A stretch of DNA of 64,000 nucleotides from an uncultured Lachnospiraceae bacterium (GTDB lineage: Bacteria; Bacillota; Clostridia; Lachnospirales; Lachnospiraceae). The position numbers and the translations under genes were made by a program. The stretch lies in the NCBI GenBank assembly GCA_947631625.1, contig CANRMA010000001.1, forward strand, positions 62,001 through 126,000, read 5' to 3'. Within the stretch, counting starts at the first letter, position 1. The number at the start of each line of letters is the position of its first letter. The notes beneath the pieces were generated by a model. That model searched no databases. It was given only the letters and a program-made list of their open reading frames with translations, and was not told where the DNA came from. Of this stretch, positions 34,453 through 43,959 are shown piece after piece.

Positions 34453-35697
34453 CTATTTTTGATTTCCCATAGCTTTATCCATATCTTTTACGATATTACC
34501 GTCCAGTTCGCCTTTTTCAACCATATCCGTCATTATCGAAATGGTTTTTTCGTGAGACATTCCGTCTTTATATGGTCTTTTCTCCGTCAATGCCTGATAT
34601 ATGTCGATACAGGCCATCAGGCGGTCTTCAAAACTAAGTTCTTCAGCCTTTAAGCCCCTTGAATAACCCGTCCCGTTAAGTTTCTCATGATGATTGGATG
34701 CCCACTCAATAATATCGGGTATTTCTTTTATCCTGCTTAATATGTAATAAGTCGCCTCCGAATGATTTTTCATCTCAGTATATTCTTCAGCCGTGAGTTT
34801 TCCCGGTTTCTCCAAAATGTCGTTAGACACGACTAACTTGCCTATATCATGCATCGCGCCCGCAAAGTAGTAACGCGTTGTTTTTTCAGGATCAAAGCCG
34901 TAATAATGTGCCATCTGCTCCGCTTTGTCCGCAACTCCGAGGGAATGTCTCCGGGTAAATTCTGATTTATAGTCTACGATCCCGGCAAACATGCCTGCAA
35001 TATTATGAATTTCTTCATCGGAATATTCACGGACTATCGTCTTCAGTTCTTTATTAAGAAGGGCCAGATCTCCTTCTTTCTGCAGATATAATATTTTATC
35101 ATAATCTATCGCTTTTTGAAATAAGTCCACGGCTTCTTTTGAAAACATTTTACCTGACTGAGACTTTACCCAATCCGTAAGATCATCAAATTCTTCCTTC
35201 GAGATCGTATTAAGCTTATATCGCATGTCCACAATATCCGCCATATGAAGCATTTGCGATTTCAACCCTGTTTCCGCCTCGGTTTTTCCCATCGCGCCCG
35301 TGCCGTCGGCATTCTCGTGATGATAAAGTATGATGTTCCTTACATCCGTCCTAAACGGCATCAGCTCTATATTTCTCTCACCGATAACACTGTGACGGTT
35401 ATTTTTTGTTATATCATCAACATTTACCCCTTTTGAAAATTCAGCAATCATTTTATTTAAATCCGGCCTTTTCGATAATTCTTCATGTATAAACTCCGTC
35501 AACGCATTATCATGCAGAATACAGCAGCCGACAAAATCCCGCAGCTCTTCCTCCTCAAAACCTGCTTCTTTCCCCATAATCAGCGAAAGCGCCGCCACAC
35601 GTTTGCCATGCCCGGTTTCCACGCCAAGCAATTCCCCTTCTATCCTGTCCAACGCAAAAGAAAGCGAATAAAGCATATCAGTCAGATCCAGTCTCAT
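34453..35697 (-). CDS. Double HD-domain c-di-GMP phosphodiesterase-like protein (HD-GYP)
   Basis: A 414-residue cytoplasmic protein with two HD modules. The N-terminal one has ETGHGKRVAALSL, CCILHDNAL and YHHENADGTG. The C-terminal one has RHSLGVADKAEQMA, GAMHDIGKLVV, MKNHSEATYYI and HHEKLNGTGYSRGLKAEELSFEDRLMACIDIYQAL. The signature GYP is GYS here, so the hallmark Pro is changed. It probably hydrolyses c-di-GMP or a related dinucleotide. GGGAGG precedes the ATG, and a sigma-28-like promoter lies 25-50 bp upstream. A GGDEF gene is nearby, so synthesis and breakdown may be locally paired. Confidence 0.86.
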   Translation of the reverse strand: MRLDLTDMLYSLSFALDRIEGELLGVETGHGKRVAALSLIMGKEAGFEEEELRDFVGCCILHDNALTEFIHEELSKRPDLNKMIAEFSKGVNVDDITKNNRHSVIGERNIELMPFRTDVRNIILYHHENADGTGAMGKTEAETGLKSQMLHMADIVDMRYKLNTISKEEFDDLTDWVKSQSGKMFSKEAVDLFQKAIDYDKILYLQKEGDLALLNKELKTIVREYSDEEIHNIAGMFAGIVDYKSEFTRRHSLGVADKAEQMAHYYGFDPEKTTRYYFAGAMHDIGKLVVSNDILEKPGKLTAEEYTEMKNHSEATYYILSRIKEIPDIIEWASNHHEKLNGTGYSRGLKAEELSFEDRLMACIDIYQALTEKRPYKDGMSHEKTISIMTDMVEKGELDGNIVKDMDKAMGNQK

Positions 35698-35721
35698 AAA
35701 TATAACCTCCCTAACGATCCT

Positions 35722-35750
35722 ATATCGGATATTTTGTATAAAAATTTTTA
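35722..35750 (-). promoter_or_regulatory. Sigma-28-like promoter before HD-GYP gene
   Basis: On the minus strand TCCGATAT (35722-35729) is preceded, across a 15-base spacer, by AAAA (35745-35748), compared with the SigD consensus TAAA-N15-GCCGATAA. It is weaker than the site at 15493-15519, but fits a motility-related second-messenger gene. Confidence 0.4.
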
Positions 35751-35866
35751 CTGTATATTTTTATGGGGCAAACCCTGACTGACGGATTTACCCCAATTAT
35801 AAATTTACATTAATTTAAGTTACCCGCCTCCTATAAGTTAAGCGCTTATATTTATGCCTAAACAGC

Positions 35867-36733
35867 CTAAGCTTCGGCAGCGTCAACGATTGATTCCTTT
35901 CTCTTTATATGGTTTCCTATGATTTCGGAAACTTCATTTATTGCGATAAACGCGCTCGCGTCCGCTTCTTTTATCATTTTCTTTAATTCGTATATTTCAA
36001 GACGGTTTAACACGCAGTAAAGCACGTCTTTTTTACCGCTTATCAGGCCTTCGCCTTCAAGTATCGTAACGGTACGGCCCATTCGTTTATATATCATATC
36101 AGCGATTTCTTTGCCGCCATTGGTTATGATCATTGCGGCTTTCGCCTGATTCATGCCGTTATCTACAAAATCCAACACTTTTGATGTAATGTAATATGTC
36201 AGCAAGCTGTACATAGCAATGTCAAATTCAAAAATAAAACCTGCCATTGAATATATTATAATATTAAAAAACAATACCGTTCTTCCGACCGGCAGATCAA
36301 ATTTCCTGTTAAGAAGGATCGCTACTGTTTCCGTACCGTCGAGGCAGCCTCCGAAAGATATAACTATTCCTACGCCTATTCCAAGCAGAATACCACCAAA
36401 ACATACTGCGAGGAGATAATCTTCCGTCATATTCTGCATAGGCGCAAATACTTCCAGAAATGCCGAAAACATCAACATGGAATATCCCGACTTTAATATA
36501 AACTGCTTACCCATTATCTTATAACCCACGATCAAAAACGGTATATTTATTACCAATGTAAGCATACTGAGCCGAAGCCCGGTAAGACTGTTTATCATGA
36601 TGCTGATCCCGACGATGCCTCCGTCAAGTATAGTACACGGAACCAGAAATTCCTCAATTGCAATAGCAGCTATTGCGGCTCCTGCCGTAAGCATAAAATA
36701 TTCCCATAAATATTTTATTATTCTTTTAACCAA
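35867..36733 (-). CDS. YitT family membrane protein (DUF2179 C-terminus), TTG start
   Basis: A 288-residue protein with five or six hydrophobic segments (FMLTAGAAIAAIAIEEFLVP; GGIVGISIMINSLTGL; LAVCFGGILLGIGVGIVISFGGCLDGTETVAIL) and a C-terminal cytoplasmic DUF2179 domain (GGKEIADMIYKRMGRTVTILEGEGLISGKKDVLYCVLNR). Its function is unknown, but the family may be transport-related. No ATG fits the beginning. I use TTG at 36733, which follows AAAGGA and overlaps the GGDEF stop by 8 bp, implying coupled translation. Confidence 0.82.
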   Translation of the reverse strand: MVKRIIKYLWEYFMLTAGAAIAAIAIEEFLVPCTILDGGIVGISIMINSLTGLRLSMLTLVINIPFLIVGYKIMGKQFILKSGYSMLMFSAFLEVFAPMQNMTEDYLLAVCFGGILLGIGVGIVISFGGCLDGTETVAILLNRKFDLPVGRTVLFFNIIIYSMAGFIFEFDIAMYSLLTYYITSKVLDFVDNGMNQAKAAMIITNGGKEIADMIYKRMGRTVTILEGEGLISGKKDVLYCVLNRLEIYELKKMIKEADASAFIAINEVSEIIGNHIKRKESIVDAAEA

Positions 36734-37985
36734 TTCTGCCCTGTCCTTTCTCCTTTTTCTTCCTTTCTTTCTCCCTATACATAAATTTATCCGCTTCCAC
36801 GACAAGATTATCAAAACCTGCCCTGCCGTTTTTGGTATGCGCAGCTCCGACACTTGCGGATATACTCCGCAGATTAGCCGCCCTGACATATGCATTGTCA
36901 AGCTGCGTTTCCAGATTTTTCCTTACACTTTCAATCTCTTCTTCAGACATCTCTCCTAACATGACAACAACAAATTCATCTCCGCCAACACGCGCGATAA
37001 GGCTTTCCGGCGCGCATTCCTGCAGCACCTGCGCCGTTAATACAATCGCCCTGTCACCTTCCTGATGACCATAAAAATCATTTATGCTCTTAAAATTATC
37101 CAGATCGATGCCGAATACGGTAATGTCGGATTCTTCCGTCTGCTCTATAAACTCATAAAGATATCTTCTGTTATAAAGTCCCGTAAGGAAATCCGTATTG
37201 GCATTCTTGATTATCATCTGCTGATATAACCGCTCCTGCGTTACATCCATAGCCACGCCTACCGTTCCCATTACGGTTCCGTCCAGATCAAACAGCGGGG
37301 ATTTATAAGTGTTTAACTTCCTCATATCATCTCCGATCTTGACATCCTCATCAAATACACAGGTCTCTCCCTTTTCCATGACCTCATATTCAGATTCCAT
37401 ACATATATACTCGCCTTTGGCATATTCTTCCGGCTCAATATCCCATATATAATAGTGCCCTCGTCCACGTATCTGTTCCTTGGTCTTATTGACGACCTTG
37501 CAAAAGAAATCGTTTACCTTCATATGAGCGCCTTCTTTATCCTTAAACCAGACCATATGCGGCACACTGTTGATCAATGTATCCAGATAATTCTGAGTCT
37601 GCCAGAATTCTTTACTCATTATGTAAGTCTGCTGCCACCTGCAGAAACGGAAACGAAACTCTTCATCTGACAATGGCAGTTCCCATATGTCCTTTATCGC
37701 AGACAAGTCTTTAGTCATAAGCTCCTGTATCTGAGACTTATCCGCAAGCAAAATTATTTCCGCCCCTTCCTTTTTATTATTAATCAAAATATCAAGCATT
37801 TCATCAATATCAGTTTTCTGAATATCCGCAATTACCACATCCGCCATACTGATCATAGCTTCCACAGGTTCAACATTCTGCATAAACTCATGTTTAAAAT
37901 GCCTGTCAGGCTCTACCGCTTTCATTACTTCCAACAAGTTGTTTTTATCACTGATAAAATAAAAATTCAAATTACAATGATACAT
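36726..37985 (-). CDS. PAS-containing diguanylate cyclase
   Basis: A 419-residue cytoplasmic protein. The first 120 residues look like a degenerate receiver domain (MADVVIADIQKTDIDEMLDIL, then VVIADIQ and IILLADKSQIQ). A PAS domain covers about 135-260 (LINSVPHMVWFKDKEGAHMKVNDFF). GGDEF follows, with TDFLTGLYNRRYLYEF and ARVGGDEFVVVML. The inhibitory I-site RxxD five residues before GGDEF is absent (ESLIARVGGDEF), so product inhibition there is unlikely. It should make c-di-GMP. ATG 37985 follows GGAGGA. Confidence 0.9.
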   Translation of the reverse strand: MYHCNLNFYFISDKNNLLEVMKAVEPDRHFKHEFMQNVEPVEAMISMADVVIADIQKTDIDEMLDILINNKKEGAEIILLADKSQIQELMTKDLSAIKDIWELPLSDEEFRFRFCRWQQTYIMSKEFWQTQNYLDTLINSVPHMVWFKDKEGAHMKVNDFFCKVVNKTKEQIRGRGHYYIWDIEPEEYAKGEYICMESEYEVMEKGETCVFDEDVKIGDDMRKLNTYKSPLFDLDGTVMGTVGVAMDVTQERLYQQMIIKNANTDFLTGLYNRRYLYEFIEQTEESDITVFGIDLDNFKSINDFYGHQEGDRAIVLTAQVLQECAPESLIARVGGDEFVVVMLGEMSEEEIESVRKNLETQLDNAYVRAANLRSISASVGAAHTKNGRAGFDNLVVEADKFMYREKERKKKEKGQGRIG

Positions 37986-38277
37986 CCTGCTTCCTCCGTA
38001 CATTAATCAATAACTGATATATTATTATCGTATTATAAACAACTACATTATATTATATAATATATTTACGAAAAAACAATAAATTTAATAAATTATGTTC
38101 CACCCCATATAAACCGCAGCTGTTTTTTCAGTTCTTACATAGGCATTGAACCCTCTATCGGTTTAGTTGCATGACCATACCCCTGTATATTTAATACCTA
38201 ATGATATATATTTTAACATGCGGATTTTTATGTTGCAAGAAGATGCGGAAATTTCAGCAGCAGGACAAATGTAAGCT

Positions 38278-38631
38278 TCATTGATACAAAGCAGCTTCCC
38301 ACTCTGACTCCCTGAAGCCCGTCAGAACATAATCCGCCCCGACTGCGATCGGGCGCTTTACCAACATTCCGTCGGAGGCAAGAAGTTTTAACTGTTCTTC
38401 CTCGCTCATATTAGGAAGCTTGTCCTTTAAATTAAGTTCTTTGTATAACATACCGCTGGTATTAAAAAAACGTTTCAACGGAAGTCCGCTTTTGCCGCGC
38501 CATTCTTTCAATTCCTCAAATGTCGGATTGTTTTCTTTTATGTTCCTTTCCTCATATGCAATGCCTTTTTCATCCAACCATTTTTTTGCCTTTTGGCAGG
38601 TTGTGCATTTAGGGTAGTATATAAATAACAT
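38278..38631 (-). CDS. ArsC/Spx family thioredoxin-fold protein
   Basis: A 117-residue protein with CTTC at residues 9-12 (YYPKCTTCQKAKKWLDEKG), the conserved FFNTSGMLYKELNLKDKLP, and the Arg-Pro motif KRPIAVG with ADYVLTGFRESEW. Family members are arsenate reductases or Spx-like transcription regulators. The CxxC pair and the general YffB/MgsR-like sequence favour a stress-response or reductase role rather than classical arsenic resistance; no ars genes are nearby. The gene stands alone, divergent from rubredoxin. Upstream (38004-38277) nothing identifiable was seen. Confidence 0.85.
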   Translation of the reverse strand: MLFIYYPKCTTCQKAKKWLDEKGIAYEERNIKENNPTFEELKEWRGKSGLPLKRFFNTSGMLYKELNLKDKLPNMSEEEQLKLLASDGMLVKRPIAVGADYVLTGFRESEWEAALYQ

Positions 38632-38814
38632 TTAATGATCCTCCTTTATTTTAATTATCATATAAAATATCTTTTAGCATTTTTGTGAACTTCATTCTAT
38701 CAATTTTTTATGGATATCATTATATCATATTATTGTAATTCAAAAGAAACCGTGATATTATAATTTTAATGGAACTAAGTTTCCAAATACATAATCTGAA
38801 AGGAGCGCTTTCTA

Positions 38815-38988
38815 ATGAAAAAGTATTTCTGTAATCCTTGCGGCTACACGTATGATCCTGAAAAGGGGGATCCTGAACATGGCATTGCACCCGGAACGGC
38901 GTTCGAAGATCTTCCTGACGATTGGGTATGCCCGGTCTGCGGAATCGACAAGAGCATGTTCCAGCCTTGCATCGACAATTATAACTAA
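38815..38988 (+). CDS. Rubredoxin
   Basis: A 57-residue iron protein too short for common ORF cut-offs. It has both Cys pairs of the FeS4 centre: [21 protein letters not shown] and [15 protein letters not shown], with the invariant aromatic and Gly residues around them. AAAGGAG lies nine bases before the ATG. It is a small electron carrier, probably for oxygen or peroxide detoxification in an anaerobe. It sits divergent from the Spx/ArsC-like gene and is followed by a terminator-like hairpin. It is the last clearly core gene before the accessory island. Confidence 0.93.
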   Translation: MKKYFCNPCGYTYDPEKGDPEHGIAPGTAFEDLPDDWVCPVCGIDKSMFQPCIDNYN

Positions 38989-39041
38989 GCATTAAAAAGG
39001 CAGATAAAGGCTCCAACATGCAGTATCTTAAAGTTTGTTTC

Positions 39042-39087
39042 AATCTCCAAATCGGTGTATGATAAATTCATCCGATTTGGGGATTTT
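39042..39087 (+). terminator. Terminator after rubredoxin
   Basis: AATCTCCAAATCGG (39042-39055) pairs with CCGATTTGGGGATT (39072-39085) across a 16-base loop, followed by TTC. The stem is strong and the T-tract short. It also marks the left edge of the accessory region. Confidence 0.65.
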
Positions 39088-39114
39088 CAAATATACCCCT
39101 TTGATATTTCCACC

Positions 39115-40353
39115 TTATAACCTCTCCGGACTGAAAAGAAAATCAAAAATACTGTCTGCCAGTAATTTTGCGAACAACGGTGGCACAGCGTTACCTATCA
39201 TTTTATAGTCAAGGGCTGTACCTGTTATAAATTCATAGTCATCAGGAAATGTCTGTAAACGCGCAGCTTCTCTGACAGTTATTGTTCTTAATTGTTTTGA
39301 ATCAGGATGTATATGTCGCAAGCCATCTTTATACAAATGAGCAGGTATTGTATTGCTCGGCTCGTCCCACCTTATAACATGGTATTTATGTATATTAGAA
39401 GTTTTCCCCGTAATTCGTGTGTATAACTGCTTCAACGCATCGGTAGAGACATATTCATTTCTGCCGGATTCAATATCCTCAGTCAACAACTTAAAAATTT
39501 CCATATCTCTTTTACTGCTGAACCGTGGCATATGGTTAAGAATTTTAAAATCATCACCGGGAAAAGAATGGGAATACGTCTTGCTGCCAATCTTTTTGGG
39601 GGTGTCGAGAGGATACAGAGCAGGAAGATCTGAAATAGCCTCTCTTACGGTTTTTGGCTTCTTAACTTTCTTTGAAAGTAATATTTCATTATAAAATTTG
39701 TCTAATAACTGCTCAGGATTATTAAAGCAGTCCTTTCTAAGAGCGAGAATTATTATTCTGCTTCTGTTCTGAGGAACTCCGTACTCTGTAAAGTCAATTA
39801 TAGCCTGCGAGAGATCATCAAGGATTACATAACCGGTTTCAAGAAACTTCTCTTTGATAATATCAATAATAAGTCTTTCACCATTACCGGGTCTTGCGCT
39901 TAATATTCCGGGCACATTCTCAAAAACAAACGCTTTAGGCTTATAATACTTCACGATTTCTATATAGTTTTCAAAGAGATAATTACGGTAATCGTTCTTC
40001 ATACCGTCCTTATCACGAATACGTCCTGCAACAGAATAAGCCTGACAGGGAGGCCCGCCTATGATAAGATCAACAGTTCCGCCATACTCCTTTACAAGCA
40101 AGTCAAGACCTTCTGATCTGCCATATTCAGGGTCATTCCAACCGTTTATCAGTTCATCCGTCCTCTGAATATCGAACTGAACGACACGTTTATCAGCATC
40201 GGCATATTTCCATTTCTTAAGGAGATTGTGCCTGAGCGTATCGCAAGGGGCTTTATCCCATTCAATGCAGGCGATGGCATTGTAGTGGCCTGACTGCTTG
40301 AAGCCTTCAGTAAGACCGCCGCATCCTGCAAAAAGATCAATAGTGTTTACCAT
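39115..40353 (-). CDS. DNA (cytosine-5) methyltransferase, downstream copy
   Basis: A 412-residue C5 methyltransferase. It has motif I NTIDLFAGCGGLTEGF, the catalytic motif IV IGGPPCQAYSVAGRIRD with nucleophile Cys, motif VI VFENVPGILS, motif VIII QNRSRIIILALR, and motifs IX-X TVREAARLQTFPDDYEF, YKMIGNAVPPLFAKLLA. It overlaps the previous methyltransferase by 17 bp. The variable target-recognition region (about residues 220-330) differs from that of its neighbour, so the two probably modify different sequences or the two strands of an asymmetric site. Part of a restriction-modification operon with an HNH nuclease. Confidence 0.94.
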   Translation of the reverse strand: MVNTIDLFAGCGGLTEGFKQSGHYNAIACIEWDKAPCDTLRHNLLKKWKYADADKRVVQFDIQRTDELINGWNDPEYGRSEGLDLLVKEYGGTVDLIIGGPPCQAYSVAGRIRDKDGMKNDYRNYLFENYIEIVKYYKPKAFVFENVPGILSARPGNGERLIIDIIKEKFLETGYVILDDLSQAIIDFTEYGVPQNRSRIIILALRKDCFNNPEQLLDKFYNEILLSKKVKKPKTVREAISDLPALYPLDTPKKIGSKTYSHSFPGDDFKILNHMPRFSSKRDMEIFKLLTEDIESGRNEYVSTDALKQLYTRITGKTSNIHKYHVIRWDEPSNTIPAHLYKDGLRHIHPDSKQLRTITVREAARLQTFPDDYEFITGTALDYKMIGNAVPPLFAKLLADSIFDFLFSPERL

Positions 40354-41413
40354 CGCTATCCTCCTTTGAAATAATAGCTTTTACAGCGAGTCCTAAATGA
40401 TACCCCAATAACGGAGGTACTGCATTACCGACTTGTCTGTATTGTTGAGTTCTTGTTCCCATGAATACAAAGTCATCAGGGAATGACTGTAAACGAGCGT
40501 TTTCTCTAACCGTCGGAACCCGGTTGTATTCGTAATGAAAATGATTCCTGTGTCCCGTGTCAATAGTTCTTGACGGTTTATTGCCATCATATCTTGTCCA
40601 TGCTTCATGGAACTTTCGGCTTTCTCCTACTCCCTGCGGAAGATCTTTGTAGTTACCTCCTTCGGGAACTAGCGCAATAGTATCTTTTACCATCTGTGTA
40701 TGATTGGTCGCAGTGTGATTATGAAGAACATTGCATTGGCCACGCATAATGCGCTGATACTCCGTTTCAGGCGCAGAAGTATATTCACTTTCCTCCGTTC
40801 CGAGAGTATCCGTTAATCCGGGAAGATCACTCAGGGCATCACGACAAGTTCTGTAGTTTTCAGGGGTAAACTGAGGTTTAGGGAAACAAGGCGCGCCCAA
40901 ATCTTTACGTATACCCATAAATATAAGTCTTTTCCTCATTTGTGGAACACCATAATCCGCAGCAATGAGAATACGGCACTCAACATTATATCCAAGCGCT
41001 TTAAAACGCTTTAAAATTTCCGCTTTTATCTCTCCATTATACAATGTAGCCATACCTGGAACATTCTCTATAATGAACGCCTTTGGCTTGTACTGTCTGA
41101 CTACTTCAAAAACTGCAAAATAAAGCTTGTTGCGCTTATCATCAAAGTTTCTTGGGCCGGTGAGTGAAAACCCCTGACAAGGAGGTCCGGCTATTATAAC
41201 ATCTATCTGACGATCACCCGCAATACGTTTGATTTCATCAAATGTTTCCTGCTTTGACAGGTCTGCATTAAGCGCAACAGCTCCGCTATGGTTAAGTTTG
41301 AATGTCTCAAGAGCAGCATTGTCATTATCGACGCCAACAATAATTTCAAAACCTGCATCCATAAACCCTTTTGACAAGCCACCACAGCCTGCAAACAAAT
41401 CAATAGCGTACAT
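40337..41413 (-). CDS. DNA (cytosine-5) methyltransferase, upstream copy
   Basis: A 358-residue C5 methyltransferase. Motif I is AIDLFAGCGGLSKGFMDAGF, motif IV IIAGPPCQGFSLTGPRNFDDKRN with the catalytic Cys, motif VI IIENVPGMATL, motif VIII QMRKRLIFMGIR, and motifs IX-X TVRENARLQSFPDDFVF and YRQVGNAVPPLLGYHLG. It is encoded between the HNH nuclease gene (15 bp upstream) and the second methyltransferase (17-bp overlap). The two enzymes are only distantly similar outside the motifs, so this is not a recent duplication. Confidence 0.94.
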   Translation of the reverse strand: MYAIDLFAGCGGLSKGFMDAGFEIIVGVDNDNAALETFKLNHSGAVALNADLSKQETFDEIKRIAGDRQIDVIIAGPPCQGFSLTGPRNFDDKRNKLYFAVFEVVRQYKPKAFIIENVPGMATLYNGEIKAEILKRFKALGYNVECRILIAADYGVPQMRKRLIFMGIRKDLGAPCFPKPQFTPENYRTCRDALSDLPGLTDTLGTEESEYTSAPETEYQRIMRGQCNVLHNHTATNHTQMVKDTIALVPEGGNYKDLPQGVGESRKFHEAWTRYDGNKPSRTIDTGHRNHFHYEYNRVPTVRENARLQSFPDDFVFMGTRTQQYRQVGNAVPPLLGYHLGLAVKAIISKEDSDGKHY

Positions 41414-41428
41414 AGATAATTACTCTCC

Positions 41429-42409
41429 TTATAGTTTTCCTGTGGTTAGAAACAGACCATAAACATTTTCTCTGTGATAACGAACATTCTCAAGATCAGG
41501 AACAAAAAACGGATTGTCCGGTATTCTTATCTGTTTTCCGTTAAAGGAATTCAGATATTCACTTTCAATTTTAGGGTGAACTACAACTTTAAGGTCGTCA
41601 TCAAGAGTGAAGAAACCTTTATCAAAGGCCCAATGAAGATCCCTGCACAATGCAATTCCGTTATTTGGGAGAAATAAACCGCCGTGGCTCTTGGGCTTAA
41701 TATGAGCAGCTTCAATGTTCATATATGATTCATATCTGATTACAGCGCCGGTAATCGCGCATCGATTATCATATCCGACCATGACGAAATCTCTGAATGA
41801 TACTGCATTGAATAAAGATGCTATGCTATCAACAGAGGTGGCTATTTTATAAGTAACGGTATTATCAATTACGACTTCACAATCATCCGGTTTAACCAGT
41901 CTGCTTATCTTTTCTTCAAATTCAGGTATGGTACCTTCAAATATGCCATAACCGCCATTTATGGGATAGTCCTCAATGATTTTATTCATTTTATCATATA
42001 AAGCCGATTCTTTATTACTAAGATGATCCAAATAATAAATAGTTTGTATCTCATCTTCCTCAGTGACTTCAGATGCCCTTATGATAATGATATCATCTGT
42101 TGAAAACAATAGTTGGTGTTCCTCCAACTCTTGATTTAGATAGATACGATATTCATTCCTTGGGTGTTTCGCTGTAGAGCCATGAAATTTGTCATTATGA
42201 TAAACATAATTACAATACACTTTTTTACCTGAATATAAAGGGATAACAGGCAAAAGCGCTGAATCGTTCAGCTGTGATTCCGATAACGGAGGAAACATTC
42301 CAAGAACTTCATTACTCATCGAAGTAAGAAGATATCGTCCTCTTTGGGCTTTGCCATTTTTAACACTTCCCAACTCTTGAAATCCACATTTTTTAAGGTA
42401 ATATCTCAT
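41429..42409 (-). CDS. HNH restriction endonuclease
   Basis: A 326-residue protein. The C-terminal HNH nuclease (about residues 220-285) reads CAITGAVIRYESYMNIEAAHIKPKSHGGLFLPNNGIALCRDLHWAFD, with His in AAHI, Asn in PNNG and His in LHW. The N-terminal 110 residues (RNEYRIYLNQELEEH) could be a DNA-binding pseudo-barrel. It precedes the two C5 methyltransferase genes in one operon, so the nuclease gene is read first. ATG 42409 has AAAGGA at nine bases; the upstream TTG is less likely. The recognition sequence is unknown. Confidence 0.88.
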   Translation of the reverse strand: MRYYLKKCGFQELGSVKNGKAQRGRYLLTSMSNEVLGMFPPLSESQLNDSALLPVIPLYSGKKVYCNYVYHNDKFHGSTAKHPRNEYRIYLNQELEEHQLLFSTDDIIIIRASEVTEEDEIQTIYYLDHLSNKESALYDKMNKIIEDYPINGGYGIFEGTIPEFEEKISRLVKPDDCEVVIDNTVTYKIATSVDSIASLFNAVSFRDFVMVGYDNRCAITGAVIRYESYMNIEAAHIKPKSHGGLFLPNNGIALCRDLHWAFDKGFFTLDDDLKVVVHPKIESEYLNSFNGKQIRIPDNPFFVPDLENVRYHRENVYGLFLTTGKL

Positions 42410-42681
42410 AAAATCAGTTCCTTTCAAATATTAGATTCCGGGCGTTTGCCTATCCTTTCAAGATAGATATGGTATTTGTCCGGATTACCAAACACATAAT
42501 ATGGTACCTCTAAGTTTAATTATAGAATGTTTTTGCAGAATTGTAAATCATTTACATGAGGCAAAAAAAATGGTATCATTTTTAAGAAGTCATTCATTAT
42601 TGTGAAAAAGATTACTGTACAATTAATATTAATGCACAATCGATCAGGACAGTGGTAAATGATAAGGAGGCGATACTAATA

Positions 42682-43959
42682 ATGTCAGAACAGACATACA
42701 ATAAAGTACAGATGATAGGATTCGCGTTATCTACTACCCCCGGTAATCTTAATTCTATTGAGGGAACCAGTGATGACGGCCGTTATTTGGGTATTGATGA
42801 TATAGAAAAAGACATATCGGCTCGACTGGATTTTGTAAAGCAGGTAATCGAAAATGCTTATGAGATGCATGATAATAGCAGTGATGTCCTGAAAATATTT
42901 ACAATACCGGAATTTTTCTTTAGAGGCAGCAAAGGCGCCTACTTCGGGACACCGGATTCTATTTTTTATAAATACTTTCAAAATTTTATATCATCCGTTC
43001 TTTCTCAAGAAAAATATAAAAATTGGATTTTTGTGTTGGGGACCCTGATAACATCAAATGTGAAGGTAGAGTTAGATCAGGAACCCACCAAAACTCTTTT
43101 TACTATAGGAGATTCTCTTTTGGATGTTTATTATCGCTTACATCCGCTTAAAGAAAGAACTGCCACGCCTGAGAGTAAGGCAGAGAATTTTGTATCGTTA
43201 AGCAACCTGCTAAAATTGGCAGATGAAAAAGAAAGCGCTTCTTTATACGGAAAAACCGAAATCAGAGGTCTTTCCATGAAGGAGCCGTCTAATGACAGTT
43301 CATATATTTCCATTTTGTCGGCTGCGCTTAATTATTGTGATCTGACGGCAGATATTGAGGTAAGTAACTGCTGTTTTATAGTTGAAGGTGGAACAAAGCA
43401 CCCTTCCATTTTTTCAATCCAAAAGAAATATAAATCAAAAGAGGATTTTATCTTAAATGGAATTGAAGGAAATTACACTCAAAGTATAACACGTTATCCG
43501 GAAATACCGGAAAAATCAGAAGTAAAAGAAGAAAATAGAGATCCATATAGCATATTTATCTATAAAGGCATTCGTTTTGGCGTAGAAATCTGCCTAGATC
43601 ATGGGCGAGGACGATTAGCTCAGTCCCATAAACGTTGGAATGATGAATTGGTCGATATACAGTTGGTAATTTCATGCGGAATGGATATTCGCCCGAACTC
43701 AGTAGTTGCAAAAAAAGGCGGCATAGTATTCAACTGTGACGGGGAATACGTTCTGGACGGCAGAGCCGAGAACGGAGAGCACTGTCATACCATGATGCAG
43801 ATAGTTGACCAACCCGTATGCCGGGATAATCCTGCTGTTTTATCAGAACATATAAGACTGGATGATAAAGAAAAGAGAAGTTTTTCTTATACAGGAGCTT
43901 TATATCCCTGTAATACATATCAGATACATGTTTATCGGGCAATGGAGCTGCCAAAATAG
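42682..43959 (+). CDS. Nitrilase-superfamily (C-N hydrolase fold) protein of unknown role
   Basis: About 425 residues, longer than the usual 270-300. I read a nitrilase-type triad: Glu in FTIPEFFF (about residue 77), Lys within IQKKYKSKEDF (about 250), and Cys in RFGVEICLDHGRG (about 304). The strands NWIFVLGTLI and VDIQLVISCGMDIRP fit the fold. An insertion lies between Glu and Lys. It should hydrolyse a C-N bond, but the substrate is unknown. It is divergent from the restriction-modification operon and followed immediately by a broken gene. AAGGAGG lies 11 bases before the ATG; an upstream GTG at 42652 is possible. Confidence 0.68.
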   Translation: MSEQTYNKVQMIGFALSTTPGNLNSIEGTSDDGRYLGIDDIEKDISARLDFVKQVIENAYEMHDNSSDVLKIFTIPEFFFRGSKGAYFGTPDSIFYKYFQNFISSVLSQEKYKNWIFVLGTLITSNVKVELDQEPTKTLFTIGDSLLDVYYRLHPLKERTATPESKAENFVSLSNLLKLADEKESASLYGKTEIRGLSMKEPSNDSSYISILSAALNYCDLTADIEVSNCCFIVEGGTKHPSIFSIQKKYKSKEDFILNGIEGNYTQSITRYPEIPEKSEVKEENRDPYSIFIYKGIRFGVEICLDHGRGRLAQSHKRWNDELVDIQLVISCGMDIRPNSVVAKKGGIVFNCDGEYVLDGRAENGEHCHTMMQIVDQPVCRDNPAVLSEHIRLDDKEKRSFSYTGALYPCNTYQIHVYRAMELPK

